The position numbers and the translations under genes were made by a program. Shown in pieces: positions 50,511 through 59,439 of a stretch of DNA of 64,000 nucleotides; within the stretch, counting starts at the first letter, position 1, and the number at the start of each line of letters is the position of its first letter. The notes beneath the pieces are model-generated. The model saw only the letters and a program-made list of their open reading frames with translations. It ran no database searches and was not told the origin of the DNA. This DNA comes from Arthrobacter sp. CJ23 (lineage in GTDB: Bacteria > Actinomycetota > Actinomycetes > Actinomycetales > Micrococcaceae), in assembly GCF_024741795.1 (NCBI RefSeq), contig NZ_CP102950.1, forward strand, positions 1,736,001 through 1,800,000. Direction: 5' to 3'.

Positions 50511-53500
50511 ATGAGCCTTGCACGTCGGCTCATCTCGGCCGGTTTCAGTGATCTTGAGAAGGGCGAGAGGTTCCTTGGCGCGCCCGAACTGGACGGGATC
50601 GACCAGGACACCCTGTTCGCCGGCCTCTCGATCGCCGCGAACCCGGACACAGCCCTGCAGTCCCTGGTCCGGCTGATCGAGAAGCACCCGGCCCTGAAGG
50701 AACTGGCCGCGGCCGATCCGGATACCAGTGAGCCGCTCTACCGCCTGCTGGGAGCGTCCGAGGCCCTCGGTGAGTTCCTGATCCGGCGCCCGGAGCATCT
50801 GGACGTGTTCAACGTCCGGGTCAGCCCGGAACCGGTGCCGACTGACGCCGAGGAACTGCGTTCCAGGTTCCTGCGCAGCGTCCGGGCCGAACCGGGTTCG
50901 CCCCGTCCGGTGGCCGGGTTGACGGGTGTGCCCGCCTACGCGGCCCTGCGCACCGCCTACCGCCGCGGCCTGGCCGAGCTGGCCATCAAGGACCTGTGCG
51001 CTGCCTCGCCGCAGGACTACATGCCCTTCGTCGGGGCCGAACTGGCCGACCTCGCCGGCGCCGCGATCGAGGGCGCCCTGGCGGTGTCCCGCGCCGAGGC
51101 CGTGGGCCAGTTCGACGCCGCCGAGATCGCCGCCGTCGGGCTTGCCGTCATCGGGATGGGCAAGTGCGGTGCCCGTGAACTGAACTACATTTCCGACGTC
51201 GACGTCATCTACGTCATCGAGGCGGCCGGTCTGGAGGACGCCCGTGCGGCCACGATCGGGACGGCCCTGGCGGCCGGCATCTCCCGGGTGATTTCCTCCC
51301 CGGCGCCGGAACCCGGGCTGTGGGAAGTGGACGCCAATCTGCGGCCGGAGGGAAAGTCCGGGCCGCTGGTCCGCACACTCGCCTCGCACCTGAGCTACTA
51401 CGCGCGCTGGGCTGAAAGCTGGGAGTTCCAGGCGCTGCTTAAGGCCCGGACGATCGCCGGCGACAAGGAATTGGGCGCCCGCTATGAGGACGCCGTCCAG
51501 CCGCTCGTTTGGGCGTCCGCCGGCCGCGAGGGCTTCGTGGAGTCCGTGCAGGCCATGCGCCGCCGCGTCACCGACAACATCCCCGCCGCCGAGGAACAGC
51601 GCCAGATCAAGCTGGGGCGCGGCGGACTGCGGGACGTCGAATTCACGGTGCAGCTGCTCCAGCTGGTGCACGGCAAGTCGGACGAGTCCCTTCGCCGCCG
51701 GGACACCACCTCCGCTATCGCCGCATTGTCCGCCGGGGGCTACATCGGCCGGGCGGACGCCGCTGCGTTCGACAACGCGTACCGCTACTTGCGGCTCCTC
51801 GAACACCGCATCCAGCTCTTCCAGATGCGCCGCACGCATCTCATGCCCGCCAGTGCCGAGGCGCAGCGGTTCCTGGCAAAGGCGGTCCTGGGGCCGTTCA
51901 GTATGGAGCGCCCGCACCCGGACCAGCTGATCGGGACCTGGCAGAAGACCAAGCGTTCCGTGCGGGAACTGCACGACCGGATCTTCTACCGCCCGCTCCT
52001 GAACACTGCCGCGGCGCTGAGCAGCGAAGATGCCCGGCTGACACCCGAGGCCGCCCAAGGCCGGCTCGCGGCACTTGGCTACCTGGATCCGTCCGGTGCG
52101 CTGCGGCACATCGAGGCCCTCACCGCCGGCGTCAGCCGACGGGCAGCCCTCCAGCGGCAGCTGCTTCCTGTGCTGCTCAGTTGGCTCGCCGAGGGAGTGG
52201 ATCCCGACGCCGGCCTGCTGGGATTCCGCCGTGTCAGCGAGGCCCTGGGAACCACTCATTGGTACCTGGGCATGCTCCGGGATTCCCAGGCAGCCGCAGA
52301 ACGGCTCTGCCACGTCCTGGCGAACTCACGGCTGATAGCGGACCTGCTGGAGGTTTCGCCCGAATCGGTGGCTTGGCTGGGCAACGACAAGGAGCTGGCA
52401 CCCATCAGCTTCGAGGCGCAGTGGCAGGAAATCCAGTCCAAGATGTCCCGGCACGCCGAGCCGGAGAAGAGCATGCGCCTGATCCGGCTCATCCGGCGCC
52501 GCGAGACCCTGCGCATCGCCATCGCCGACAGTTCGGGGCTCCTCGACCAGGAGCAGGTGGGCCTCGCCCTGGCCGACACGGACCGTGCCGCCGTCCTGGG
52601 TGCCCTCCACGTGGCCGAGAACATCGTCTCGGCGTCTGCGCCGCTCAAGACCGAGGTCCTGGTGGTGGCCATGGGCCGGCAGGGCGGCCGCGAGATCGGC
52701 TACGGTTCCGATGCCGATGTCATGTACGTCCACCGGGCCCTGCCCGGGTTCCGTGAAGAGGAGGCCCAGGAGCAGGCGACGGCGATCGTGGGGCTCATCT
52801 CCAGCCTGCTGACCCAGCCCCTCAAGCCGGCCATCATGGCCGAGCGCGTGCTGGTGGTGGATGCCGACCTCCGCCCCGAGGGCAAGAACGGCGCCATGGT
52901 GCGTTCGCTGGACTCCTATGCGGAGTATTACCGGCGATGGTCCTTGATCTGGGAAGCCCAGGCGCTGCTGCGGGCCCGGCCGATGGCCGGCTCCGACCAG
53001 TTGGCCGCCGATTTCCTGGCCCTGATCAATCCCATCCGGTACCCGGGGACGCTTGCGGAGACGGATGTCCGGGAAATCCGCCGGGTCAAGGCCCGCGTGG
53101 AATCCGAACGGCTGCCCCGCGGCGCCGACCCTGCACGGCACGTCAAGCTGGGACGCGGCGGGCTCAGCGACGTCGAGTGGCTCGTTCAGCTCCTGCAGCT
53201 GCAGCATGCCGGCAAGCATCCGGAGCTGCGGAGCAGTTCGACGCTCGAGGCGCTGGCCGCAGCGGAGACACTGGGCCTTTTGGGCAAGGGGGACGCAGGA
53301 CTGCTGCGGAAGGCATGGCAGCTGGCCAGCCGGATCCGTTCAGCCAACGTCATCGTGACCGGGCGGGCTTCCGATGTGCTGCCCTCGTCGCGTCGCGACC
53401 TGGAAGCCGTGGCGCGCTGGTGCGGCTATGCACCCGGCGTGGCGGCCGAGTTCGAGGAAGACTACCTGCGCCTGAGCCGACGCGCCCGGGGTGTGTTCGA

Positions 53501-53522
53501 GAAGCAGTTCTACGGCATCTGA
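50511..53522 (+). CDS. glnE: Glutamine synthetase adenylyltransferase/adenylyl-removing enzyme
   Basis: Attaches and removes AMP on the regulatory tyrosine of glutamine synthetase in response to nitrogen status. 1003 residues in two homologous nucleotidyltransferase halves, each followed by a helical domain: GMGKCGARELNYISDVDVIYV with EVDANLRPEGKSGPL in the first, and AMGRQGGREIGYGSDADVMYV with DADLRPEGKNGAMV in the second. Each also has KLGRGGLRDVEFTVQLLQL or KLGRGGLSDVEWLVQLLQL. Its likely target is GlnA1 at 54466-55890; co-transcribed with glnA2. Confidence 0.96.
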   Translation: MSLARRLISAGFSDLEKGERFLGAPELDGIDQDTLFAGLSIAANPDTALQSLVRLIEKHPALKELAAADPDTSEPLYRLLGASEALGEFLIRRPEHLDVFNVRVSPEPVPTDAEELRSRFLRSVRAEPGSPRPVAGLTGVPAYAALRTAYRRGLAELAIKDLCAASPQDYMPFVGAELADLAGAAIEGALAVSRAEAVGQFDAAEIAAVGLAVIGMGKCGARELNYISDVDVIYVIEAAGLEDARAATIGTALAAGISRVISSPAPEPGLWEVDANLRPEGKSGPLVRTLASHLSYYARWAESWEFQALLKARTIAGDKELGARYEDAVQPLVWASAGREGFVESVQAMRRRVTDNIPAAEEQRQIKLGRGGLRDVEFTVQLLQLVHGKSDESLRRRDTTSAIAALSAGGYIGRADAAAFDNAYRYLRLLEHRIQLFQMRRTHLMPASAEAQRFLAKAVLGPFSMERPHPDQLIGTWQKTKRSVRELHDRIFYRPLLNTAAALSSEDARLTPEAAQGRLAALGYLDPSGALRHIEALTAGVSRRAALQRQLLPVLLSWLAEGVDPDAGLLGFRRVSEALGTTHWYLGMLRDSQAAAERLCHVLANSRLIADLLEVSPESVAWLGNDKELAPISFEAQWQEIQSKMSRHAEPEKSMRLIRLIRRRETLRIAIADSSGLLDQEQVGLALADTDRAAVLGALHVAENIVSASAPLKTEVLVVAMGRQGGREIGYGSDADVMYVHRALPGFREEEAQEQATAIVGLISSLLTQPLKPAIMAERVLVVDADLRPEGKNGAMVRSLDSYAEYYRRWSLIWEAQALLRARPMAGSDQLAADFLALINPIRYPGTLAETDVREIRRVKARVESERLPRGADPARHVKLGRGGLSDVEWLVQLLQLQHAGKHPELRSSSTLEALAAAETLGLLGKGDAGLLRKAWQLASRIRSANVIVTGRASDVLPSSRRDLEAVARWCGYAPGVAAEFEEDYLRLSRRARGVFEKQFYGI

Positions 53523-53543
53523 TCCTGCCGGCGCCTCCTTCGC

Positions 53544-53549
53544 TAGGCT
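53544..53549 (+). promoter_or_regulatory. -10 element of the GNAT gene (leaderless type)
   Basis: TAGGCT, 6 bases before the ATG at 53556. The gap CAGGGG could also act as a weak ribosome site. Confidence 0.45.
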
Positions 53550-53555
53550 CAGGGG

Positions 53556-54077
53556 ATGCTTGACACCGTGTGGCTGATCCCGCTGAAAATGCTCGACGAC
53601 GATGCCCGCGCCATCCAGCTCGGTGCGGTCGCCGGGATGGAACTGGCCGCGGGGCAGAGCGACTTTGTCGGCGACCCCTTCCGGATGATGCTCCTGGGCC
53701 TCGAGGAGGAGGCCCGGCTGCCGTATGTCATCGAGGCCGGCGGATCTGCCGTGGGCGTCCTGACCCTGCAGCCCGGGGCGGCACGGCTTGCCGGGTGGCC
53801 GGACGACGATTCGGCCTGGCTGCTGAGGGGCTTCCTGATCGACAAGAGGGCGCAGGGGAGAGGACTCGGGACGCTGGCCGCGGCTGCCGCCGTGGAGGAA
53901 GCCCGGAAACTGACGCGGAGGCTGGGCGGCGGCCAGGCCGGCGTCGTGCTCTCCGTCAATGAACGGAACCCGGCCGGCCAGGCTGCTTACGTGAAAGCCG
54001 GGTTCAGCGACCACGGGCAATACCTTGGCGGGGACTCCGGACCGCAGAGGATCATGTACAAGGCATTCGGGGCGTGA
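53556..54077 (+). CDS. GNAT family acetyltransferase
   Basis: A 173-residue acetyl-CoA-dependent N-acetyltransferase. The acetyl-CoA loop is LLRGFLIDKRAQGRGLGTLAAAAAVEEARK (RGxGxGxxA-like), and the C-terminal NPAGQAAYVKAGFSDHGQYLG is the typical beta6-alpha4 region. The N-terminus (LIPLKMLDDDARAIQLG) fits the spermidine/spermine or diamine acetyltransferase-like branch, but the substrate is unknown. Confidence 0.85.
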   Translation: MLDTVWLIPLKMLDDDARAIQLGAVAGMELAAGQSDFVGDPFRMMLLGLEEEARLPYVIEAGGSAVGVLTLQPGAARLAGWPDDDSAWLLRGFLIDKRAQGRGLGTLAAAAAVEEARKLTRRLGGGQAGVVLSVNERNPAGQAAYVKAGFSDHGQYLGGDSGPQRIMYKAFGA

Positions 54078-54085
54078 CTGGCCTA

Positions 54086-54112
54086 TTGGCAGGACGGTCC
54101 GAGGGATAGAAT
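54086..54112 (+). promoter_or_regulatory. Candidate promoter of the 36-residue membrane protein gene
   Basis: TTGGCA (54086-54091) and TAGAAT (54107-54112) with a short 15-base spacer. The -10 is good. It would start a leader of about 95 bases. Confidence 0.4.
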
Positions 54113-54215
54113 TGCGGCATCAACGGACCCCTCGATTGCCGGTGTTTATCCCGGGGGCGGCGTGGCGTTCCAGGCTTGGTCTGCGGTGCATGACGGTGAG
54201 GAGTGTGAGCAGAAG

Positions 54216-54326
54216 ATGCACCCGTATGTAGCATCCATCGTGTGGGCCGTGTTCATCACGTGCGGCCTGTTCGTCGCGTCGGTGAACCTCATACGCTCGT
54301 GGAAGACGTGGGCCAAGCACCGCTAG
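54216..54326 (+). CDS. Small single-helix membrane protein, 36 residues
   Basis: ATG at 54216, TAG at 54324-54326. The product starts MHPYVASIVWAVFITCGLF and continues VASVNLIRSWKTWAKHR: one membrane helix followed by a strongly basic tail, so the C-terminus should be cytoplasmic. GAGGAG is 12 bases before the ATG, a long gap. A promoter-like site upstream and a perfect terminator directly downstream support a real single-gene transcript. I know of no characterised relative. It stands between glnE/GNAT and glnA1. Confidence 0.6.
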   Translation: MHPYVASIVWAVFITCGLFVASVNLIRSWKTWAKHR

Positions 54327-54361
54327 GCGTGGCCTCCACAAGCACAGAAGGCATAGATGCA

Positions 54362-54400
54362 GAGAAGGGGCCACAGGCGTGATGCCTGTGGCCCCTTCTC
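54362..54400. terminator. Bidirectional terminator between the small membrane protein gene and glnA1
   Basis: A perfect 17-bp stem (54362-54378 with 54384-54400) with a GTGAT loop. Confidence 0.88.
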
Positions 54401-54465
54401 GTGTGGAGGAATCCAGATTCCTGCGGACTCCCTGCGGACTAAACTCCGTTAGCCGCGTGTCCTGA

Positions 54466-55890
54466 CTAGCAGCTGTAGTAGAGCTCGAACTCGTACGGGT
54501 TCGGGCGCAGCGCGAGCGGCTTGATTTCGTTCTCGTACTTGTATTCGATCCAGGTGTCGATCAAGTCCTGGGTGAAGACGCCGCCGGCCTGCAGGAACTC
54601 GTTGTCCTCGCGCAGTGCTTCGAGGGCTTCCTCGAGGGAACCCGGAGCCTTGGGGATGTCCTTGGCTTCCTCGGCGGGGAGCTCGTAAAGGTCCTTGTCG
54701 ATCGGAGCCGGGGGTTCGATGCGGTTGCGGATGCCGTCAATGCCGGCCATCAGCTGGGCAGCGAATGCCAGGTACGGGTTCGAGGAGGGGTCCGGCGCGC
54801 GGAACTCGATGCGCTTGGCCTTCGGGTTGGAGCCCGTGATCGGGATGCGGATACCGGCGGAGCGGTTGCCCTGCGAGTAGACCATGTTGACCGGAGCTTC
54901 GAAGCCCTTGACCAGGCGGCGGTAGGAGTTGACCGTCGGGTTGGTGAAGGCCAGAACAGCCGAGGAGTGCTTCAGCAGGCCGCCGATGTACCAGCGCGCC
55001 ATGTCCGAGAGGCCGGCGTAGCCCTTCTCGTCGTAGAACAGCGGCTCGCCGTTGCTCCACAGCGACTGGTGGCAGTGCATGCCCGAGCCGTTGTCACCGA
55101 AGACCGGCTTCGGCATGAACGTGACGGACTTGCCCCACGCGTCAGCGGTGTTCTTGATGACGTACTTGAACTTCTGCAGGTCATCGGCTGCCGAGGTCAG
55201 CGTGGTGAACTTGTAGTTGATCTCTGCCTGGCCGGCGGAACCAACTTCGTGGTGCGAACGCTCAACTTCGAGGCCGGCCTTGTCCAGCTCAACGCACATG
55301 GCGTCGCGCAGGTCAGCCTGCTTGTCGGTCGGGGCAACCGGGAAGTAACCGCCCTTGACCGGGGTCTTGTAACCGAGGTTGCCGCCCTCTTCCTTGCGGC
55401 CCGTGTTCCAGTGCGCTTCTTCGGAGTCGATCTTGTAGAAGCTGCCCTGCGGGGAGGACTGGTACTGGATGTTGTCGAAGACGAAGAACTCGGCCTCGGG
55501 AGCGAAGAACGCGGTGTCTGCAATGCCGGTGGAGGCGAGGTAGGCTTCAGCCTTCTCAGCCACGCCACGCGGGTCGCGGTGGTACGGGTCGCCGGTGCGC
55601 GGGTTCACGATGGAGAAGTTCAGTGCCAGCGTCTTCTCGATGCGGAACGTGTCCACGAAGGCCGAGGTGACGTCCGGGATGAGCTGCATGTCGGACTCGG
55701 CGATGCCCTGGAAGCCGCGGATGGAGGAGCCATCGAACAGCTGACCGTGGACGAAGAAGTCGAGGTCTACGCTCTTGGCCGGCACATTGAAGTGCTGCTG
55801 GACGCCCGGCAGGTCGGTGAAGCGGATATCGACGAACTTGATGTCTTCGTCTTTGATGAACTGGAGGACTTCGTCCGCGGTCTTGAACAT
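54466..55890 (-). CDS. glnA1: Glutamine synthetase, main type I enzyme
   Basis: Dodecameric enzyme that makes glutamine from glutamate and ammonia. 474 residues with all GSI-beta features: [108 protein letters not shown]. The adenylylation site [16 protein letters not shown] carries the regulated Tyr, target of GlnE. AAGGAG lies 6 bases before the ATG. A GlnR-type operator is upstream. Confidence 0.97.
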   Translation of the reverse strand: MFKTADEVLQFIKDEDIKFVDIRFTDLPGVQQHFNVPAKSVDLDFFVHGQLFDGSSIRGFQGIAESDMQLIPDVTSAFVDTFRIEKTLALNFSIVNPRTGDPYHRDPRGVAEKAEAYLASTGIADTAFFAPEAEFFVFDNIQYQSSPQGSFYKIDSEEAHWNTGRKEEGGNLGYKTPVKGGYFPVAPTDKQADLRDAMCVELDKAGLEVERSHHEVGSAGQAEINYKFTTLTSAADDLQKFKYVIKNTADAWGKSVTFMPKPVFGDNGSGMHCHQSLWSNGEPLFYDEKGYAGLSDMARWYIGGLLKHSSAVLAFTNPTVNSYRRLVKGFEAPVNMVYSQGNRSAGIRIPITGSNPKAKRIEFRAPDPSSNPYLAFAAQLMAGIDGIRNRIEPPAPIDKDLYELPAEEAKDIPKAPGSLEEALEALREDNEFLQAGGVFTQDLIDTWIEYKYENEIKPLALRPNPYEFELYYSC

Positions 55891-56021
55891 CTATGCTCCT
55901 TACGCATATCAAGTAACAGGCCAGGAGGCCGTCTGGTCCAGCGCAATGCGATAGGGAGGAGACACAAAAATCTCCCCCTTGCCGCGGTGGCTAGCAACTT
56001 ACACAACCTTAGGGACATGGG

Positions 56022-56059
56022 ATTTCCCCAGGGTATCCGTATTGTTTCGGGCAGGTTAC
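56022..56059 (-). promoter_or_regulatory. GlnR-type operator upstream of glnA1
   Basis: Read on the minus strand from 56059 to 56022: GTAAC-N6-GAAAC-N6-GATAC-N6-GAAAT. This is the a1-b1-a2-b2 layout of the actinomycete GlnR site (GTnAC-n6-GAAAC repeated) with exact 6-base spacers. It lies about 130-170 bases before the glnA1 start, a suitable place for activation under nitrogen limitation. Confidence 0.75.
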
Positions 56060-56200
56060 AGAATCATCTGTTGTGTAAACGCTAGTCGGAATCCAGGTTC
56101 CGTGGCGATTGCCGTCCAACGGGTGAACAGTGCAGGCAGCGCAAGGCGGCGGCCGCACCATAAGAAGCCCCCGCCGTCGGGCACCGAAAGCCACAGCCGT

Positions 56201-56206
56201 TAGTCT
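56201..56206 (+). promoter_or_regulatory. -10 element of the RDD gene (leaderless type)
   Basis: TAGTCT, 6 bases before the GTG at 56213. Confidence 0.5.
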
Positions 56207-56212
56207 TGAAGG

Positions 56213-56650
56213 GTGGTAGATCGTAAAGACATCGGCTCATGGCTTACCGGCCCGGACACGTCCGGCATCTCCAAGTACCCGGGCGAGAGGCTTGGCCTTC
56301 CCGAGTCCGGGCCCGGTTCGATGGCGCGGGCAGGGCGGCGCATCCTGGCGATCGCCATCGACTGGACCATTGCCCTGGTCATCAGCAACTTCGCCTTCGG
56401 TGGCAACCAGTGGGCCACCTTGGCAGTGTTTGCCGCCGAGCAGATCCTCCTGATCGGCACCCTTGGCTACAGCATCGGGCACCGGATGGCCGGAATCCAC
56501 GTGGTCCGGCTGGGCGGCGGCCCCGCAGGCCCGCTCGCGGCCCTGGTGCGCGCCGTGCTCCTGTGCCTGGTGATCCCCGCCGTCATCTTCGATCCGGACC
56601 AGCGCGGCATCCATGACAAGGCCATGAACACCATCCTTATCCGGATGTAA
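56213..56650 (+). CDS. RDD family membrane protein
   Basis: A 145-residue membrane protein. The first 38 residues are soluble; the RDD domain starts at RAGRRILAIAIDWTIALVI (the family Arg and Asp), has a second helix AVFAAEQILLIGTLGYSIG, the GHRMAGIHVVRL block and a third helix LVRAVLLCLVIPAVIF, and ends DPDQRGIHDKAMNTILIRM. Function unknown; members have been linked to ion transport. Conserved near glnA1 and lipA in actinobacteria. Confidence 0.88.
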   Translation: MVDRKDIGSWLTGPDTSGISKYPGERLGLPESGPGSMARAGRRILAIAIDWTIALVISNFAFGGNQWATLAVFAAEQILLIGTLGYSIGHRMAGIHVVRLGGGPAGPLAALVRAVLLCLVIPAVIFDPDQRGIHDKAMNTILIRM

Positions 56651-56703
56651 CTTTCCCGCCGTTCCCGGCTCGGCGCAGCACAAGCACAGACCCAGCAGAC
56701 ACA

Positions 56704-56745
56704 AAAGCGCCCCGCTCCCTGGAGATCCAGGAGGCGGGGCGCTTT
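56704..56745. terminator. Bidirectional terminator between the RDD and DUF4191 genes
   Basis: A 19-base stem (56704-56722 with 56727-56745), two mismatches, loop AGAT, flanked by A and T runs. Confidence 0.88.
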
Positions 56746-56759
56746 GCGTGGAACGGAAA

Positions 56760-57521
56760 TCAGCGTCCGCGGGCGGCCTTGCGGTCCGGGCGGGCCTTGT
56801 AGGGGTCGATGCCCTTGGGGATCGGAAGACGGTTGCCCAGCGAGTTGATGCGCTTGCTGACGGCGTTGACCTCGATCTTGGTGAGTTCCTTCTTGAGCTT
56901 GCCCATGTTCTTGGCAATCTGGTTGAGGGGCACCTGGCCTTCGCCGCGGCCGCTTTCGATGACGTGGATGGTGACGTTCGGGAGGATGCGTGCCAGGCGC
57001 TTCCGCTCGGCGTCGACCAGGGGCTTGACGCGGTGCGTTGGGCCCTCGGCGACAAGAACGACGCCGGGGCGGCCGATCGCCATGAACACGGCATCCTGCG
57101 TGCGCGGGTTGACGGCAACCGGCTGGTCCTGCGTGATCCAGCCACGGCGCAGCGTGCCCAGAGCGGCGCCTGAGGCGCCCGGCTGGTTCTCGATCTGCGC
57201 GAAAGCAGCGCGCTCGGCCCGGCGCGAGAGGATGAAGACGGCGGCGAGCAGACCCAGCGGAATGCCGATGATCAGGCCGGTGACCCAGTTTTCCAGGAGG
57301 AAACCGACCAGGAAGCTGACGGCAACGATCGCAAGGAAAGCGAGGAGCATCAGCCAGACGACCTGGGGGTCGTTGCGGCGGGTCATCTTGAAGACCTCGC
57401 CGATCTGCTTCAGCTGGCTCGGCTTCTTGGCCTTCGCTTCCTTGGGCTTGCGGTTGAACAGCCCACGCTTGGGAGCGTCGGCCGACGGGGTCGGGTTGCT
57501 GGAATCAGGGGAGTTCGCCAT
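56760..57521 (-). CDS. DUF4191 family membrane protein
   Basis: A 253-residue protein conserved beside lipA in actinobacteria (Rv2219 family). A basic N-terminus (about 1-50), two close membrane helices (VVWLMLLAFLAIVAVSFLVGFLL; WVTGLIIGIPLGLLAAVFIL), then a soluble domain of about 150 residues with QNQ-like repeats absent and a VVLVAEGPTHRVKPLVDAERKRLARILP region, and a basic tail. Function unknown. TAGAAT lies 9 bases before the ATG, so the leader is about 2-3 bases. A strong hairpin separates it from lipA. Confidence 0.87.
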   Translation of the reverse strand: MANSPDSSNPTPSADAPKRGLFNRKPKEAKAKKPSQLKQIGEVFKMTRRNDPQVVWLMLLAFLAIVAVSFLVGFLLENWVTGLIIGIPLGLLAAVFILSRRAERAAFAQIENQPGASGAALGTLRRGWITQDQPVAVNPRTQDAVFMAIGRPGVVLVAEGPTHRVKPLVDAERKRLARILPNVTIHVIESGRGEGQVPLNQIAKNMGKLKKELTKIEVNAVSKRINSLGNRLPIPKGIDPYKARPDRKAARGR

Positions 57522-57549
57522 AGTGCCTTAATTCTACGTGATGTACGTC

Positions 57550-57589
57550 TAAGGACCGGACTCCGGTTGTGCCCGATGTCCGGTCCTTA
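57550..57589 (-). terminator. Terminator after lipA
   Basis: A perfect 12-bp stem (57550-57561 with 57578-57589) with a 16-base loop, between the lipA stop and the DUF4191 promoter. Confidence 0.7.
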
Positions 57590-57608
57590 TGACTTGAAGA
57601 TGCTGTTC

Positions 57609-58631
57609 CTAGCCGGCGTGGGCGGCGAGGATGGTGCGGGCTTCCTGGCGGGTGGTGCCGGAGTCCTGGATGCCTTCGGCGATGTGGGCCAGGTGGGCGG
57701 GGATCTGCCGGCCCTTCTTGCGCATCGCGGTGGCCCAGAGCCGGCCGGCGCGGTAGGAGGAGCGGACCAGGGGCCCGGACATGACGCCCAGGAAGCCGAG
57801 CTCCTCGGCCTCGGTGGCGAGGTCCACGAATTCCTGGGGCTTGACCCAGCGGTCCACGGGCAGGTGCCGTTCGGAGGGGCGCAGGTACTGGGTGATGGTG
57901 ATCAGGTCGCAGCCGGCGGCGTGCAGGTCCGCGAGGGCCTCGGAGATCTCCTGGCGGGTTTCGCCCATGCCCAGGATGAGGTTGGACTTGGTGACCATGC
58001 CCAGGTCCCGGCCCTGGGTGATGACGTCCAGGGAGCGTTCGTAGCGGAACGCGGGCCGGATGCGCTTGAAGATGCGGGGCACGGTCTCGACGTTGTGCGC
58101 GAACACCTCCGGGGCGGAGTCGCAGATCGCGGCGATGTGCTCGGGTTTGCCGGAGAAGTCCGGGATGAGCAGTTCGACGCCGGTGCCGGGGTTCAGTTCG
58201 TGGATCTTGCGGACGGTCTCGGCGTAGAGCCAGACGCCCTCGTCCGCGAGGTCGTCGCGGGCCACGCCGGTGACGGTGGCGTAGCGCAGGTTCATGGCCT
58301 GCACGGAGCGGGCCACCTTGGTGGGTTCGAAGCGGTCCACGGGGGAGGGCTTGCCAGTGTCGATCTGGCAGAAGTCGCAGCGCCGGGTGCATTCGGAGCC
58401 GCCGATCAGGAAGGTTGCTTCCTTGTCTTCCCAGCATTCGAAGATGTTGGGGCAGCCGGCTTCCTCGCAGACGGTGTGCAGGCCTTCCTTCTTGACGAGG
58501 TTCTTCAGGCCCACGAACTCCGGGCCCATCTGGACCTTGGCCTTGATCCACTCGGGCTTGCGTTCGACCGGGACGGCGGCATTGCGCTGTTCAACGCGCA
58601 GCAGCTTGCGGCCTTCAGGTGCCAGGGTCAC
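57609..58631 (-). CDS. lipA: Lipoyl synthase
   Basis: Radical SAM enzyme that inserts two sulfurs into protein-bound octanoate. Two iron-sulfur sites: the auxiliary [12 protein letters not shown] and the radical [11 protein letters not shown]. Further [14 protein letters not shown] and the [16 protein letters not shown] region. 340 residues. The GTG at 58631 overlaps the lipB stop as GTGA, so lipB-lipA is one operon. Confidence 0.97.
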   Translation of the reverse strand: MTLAPEGRKLLRVEQRNAAVPVERKPEWIKAKVQMGPEFVGLKNLVKKEGLHTVCEEAGCPNIFECWEDKEATFLIGGSECTRRCDFCQIDTGKPSPVDRFEPTKVARSVQAMNLRYATVTGVARDDLADEGVWLYAETVRKIHELNPGTGVELLIPDFSGKPEHIAAICDSAPEVFAHNVETVPRIFKRIRPAFRYERSLDVITQGRDLGMVTKSNLILGMGETRQEISEALADLHAAGCDLITITQYLRPSERHLPVDRWVKPQEFVDLATEAEELGFLGVMSGPLVRSSYRAGRLWATAMRKKGRQIPAHLAHIAEGIQDSGTTRQEARTILAAHAG

Positions 58632-59296
58632 TGGATAGCTCCTTCGGGGCTGAAAACGAGTGCTTCTTCGTGCTTGCGGAACTCTTCCACGAAGCGCTCG
58701 GCGATGTCGGCCGGGTTGATGACCTGGCCCGTCTCAATGGACATGGTGGTGACGCTGGCGTCCGTGATCCCGCACGCGATGATCTGTGCGTACGGCGAAA
58801 GGTCGTTGCTGCAGTTGATCGCGACACCGTGCATGGTGACACCGTCCAGGACGCGGATGCCGATGGCCGCGATCTTGCGGTCAGGGCCCTTGTCATCGGC
58901 CAGGACCCAGACGCCGGCCCGGCCTTTCACGGTGACGGCCTTGATGCCGTAGTCATCCATGACCGCGATCATCGTGGCCTCAAGCCGCTCCACGTAGTCG
59001 CGGATTCCGGCGCGGTTCTTCAGCTTCAGGATGGGGTAGGCAATCAGCTGGCCGGGACCGTGCCACGTCAGCTTGCCGCCACGGTCCACAGGAACAACGG
59101 GAGTGCCGTCGAAGGGACGCTCGTGGTCTTCCGTGAGCTTGCCGGCCGTGTAGACGGCGGCGTGCTCCAGAAGCAAAACGGTGCTGGGTTTCTCGCCGGC
59201 AACAACTTTGTTGTGGATTTCGCGCTGGAGATCCCAGCCCTGCATGTAATCAACGAAATCGGGGGCAAGACCCAGTTGGGAGAACTCAAGAGTCAT
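58628..59296 (-). CDS. lipB: Octanoyl-ACP: protein octanoyltransferase
   Basis: Transfers octanoate from ACP to lipoyl domains. Catalytic Lys in [10 protein letters not shown] and Cys in [11 protein letters not shown]; also [34 protein letters not shown]. The ATG at 59296 is set by TAAGCT 7 bases upstream and yields the conserved LEFSQLG N-terminus; the longer open frame before it lies outside the transcript. 222 residues. Confidence 0.95.
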   Translation of the reverse strand: MTLEFSQLGLAPDFVDYMQGWDLQREIHNKVVAGEKPSTVLLLEHAAVYTAGKLTEDHERPFDGTPVVPVDRGGKLTWHGPGQLIAYPILKLKNRAGIRDYVERLEATMIAVMDDYGIKAVTVKGRAGVWVLADDKGPDRKIAAIGIRVLDGVTMHGVAINCSNDLSPYAQIIACGITDASVTTMSIETGQVINPADIAERFVEEFRKHEEALVFSPEGAIQ

Positions 59297-59303
59297 GGGT
59301 TCA

Positions 59304-59309
59304 AGCTTA
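59304..59309 (-). promoter_or_regulatory. -10 element of lipB-lipA (leaderless type)
   Basis: TAAGCT on the minus strand, 7 bases before the ATG at 59296. Confidence 0.55.
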
Positions 59310-59439
59310 GACCCCGTGCGGCGATGGCTGTGATTTTGTGGCCAAGCTCTCAGTCGTACTCCTCTCCTTGGCGGACGCCCGGTTTGCGGGCCTGTGGATA
59401 ACTTCTGCGGGAAATCCTCGGATCCGGTAAACCTTGAGC

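Larger units (their letters stand above)
55891..56212. other. Divergent control region of glnA1 and the RDD gene
   Basis: The 322 bases contain the GlnR-type operator (56022-56059), the likely glnA1 promoter between it and the gene (a TAAGGT hexamer near 56007-56012 on the minus strand), and the -10 of the RDD gene at 56201-56206. No gene is seen. It is less GC-rich than the neighbours. Confidence 0.6.

Noticed and set aside
49080..52313. A very long open frame (over 1000 codons) on the minus strand opposite glnA2 and glnE, and similar frames opposite ftsI, murE/murF, murD and dnaE
   Set aside because: These are mirror frames of strongly GC-biased codon use. The plus-strand proteins match known families over their full length; the minus-strand products are Gly/His/Val/Asp-rich without any recognisable domain.
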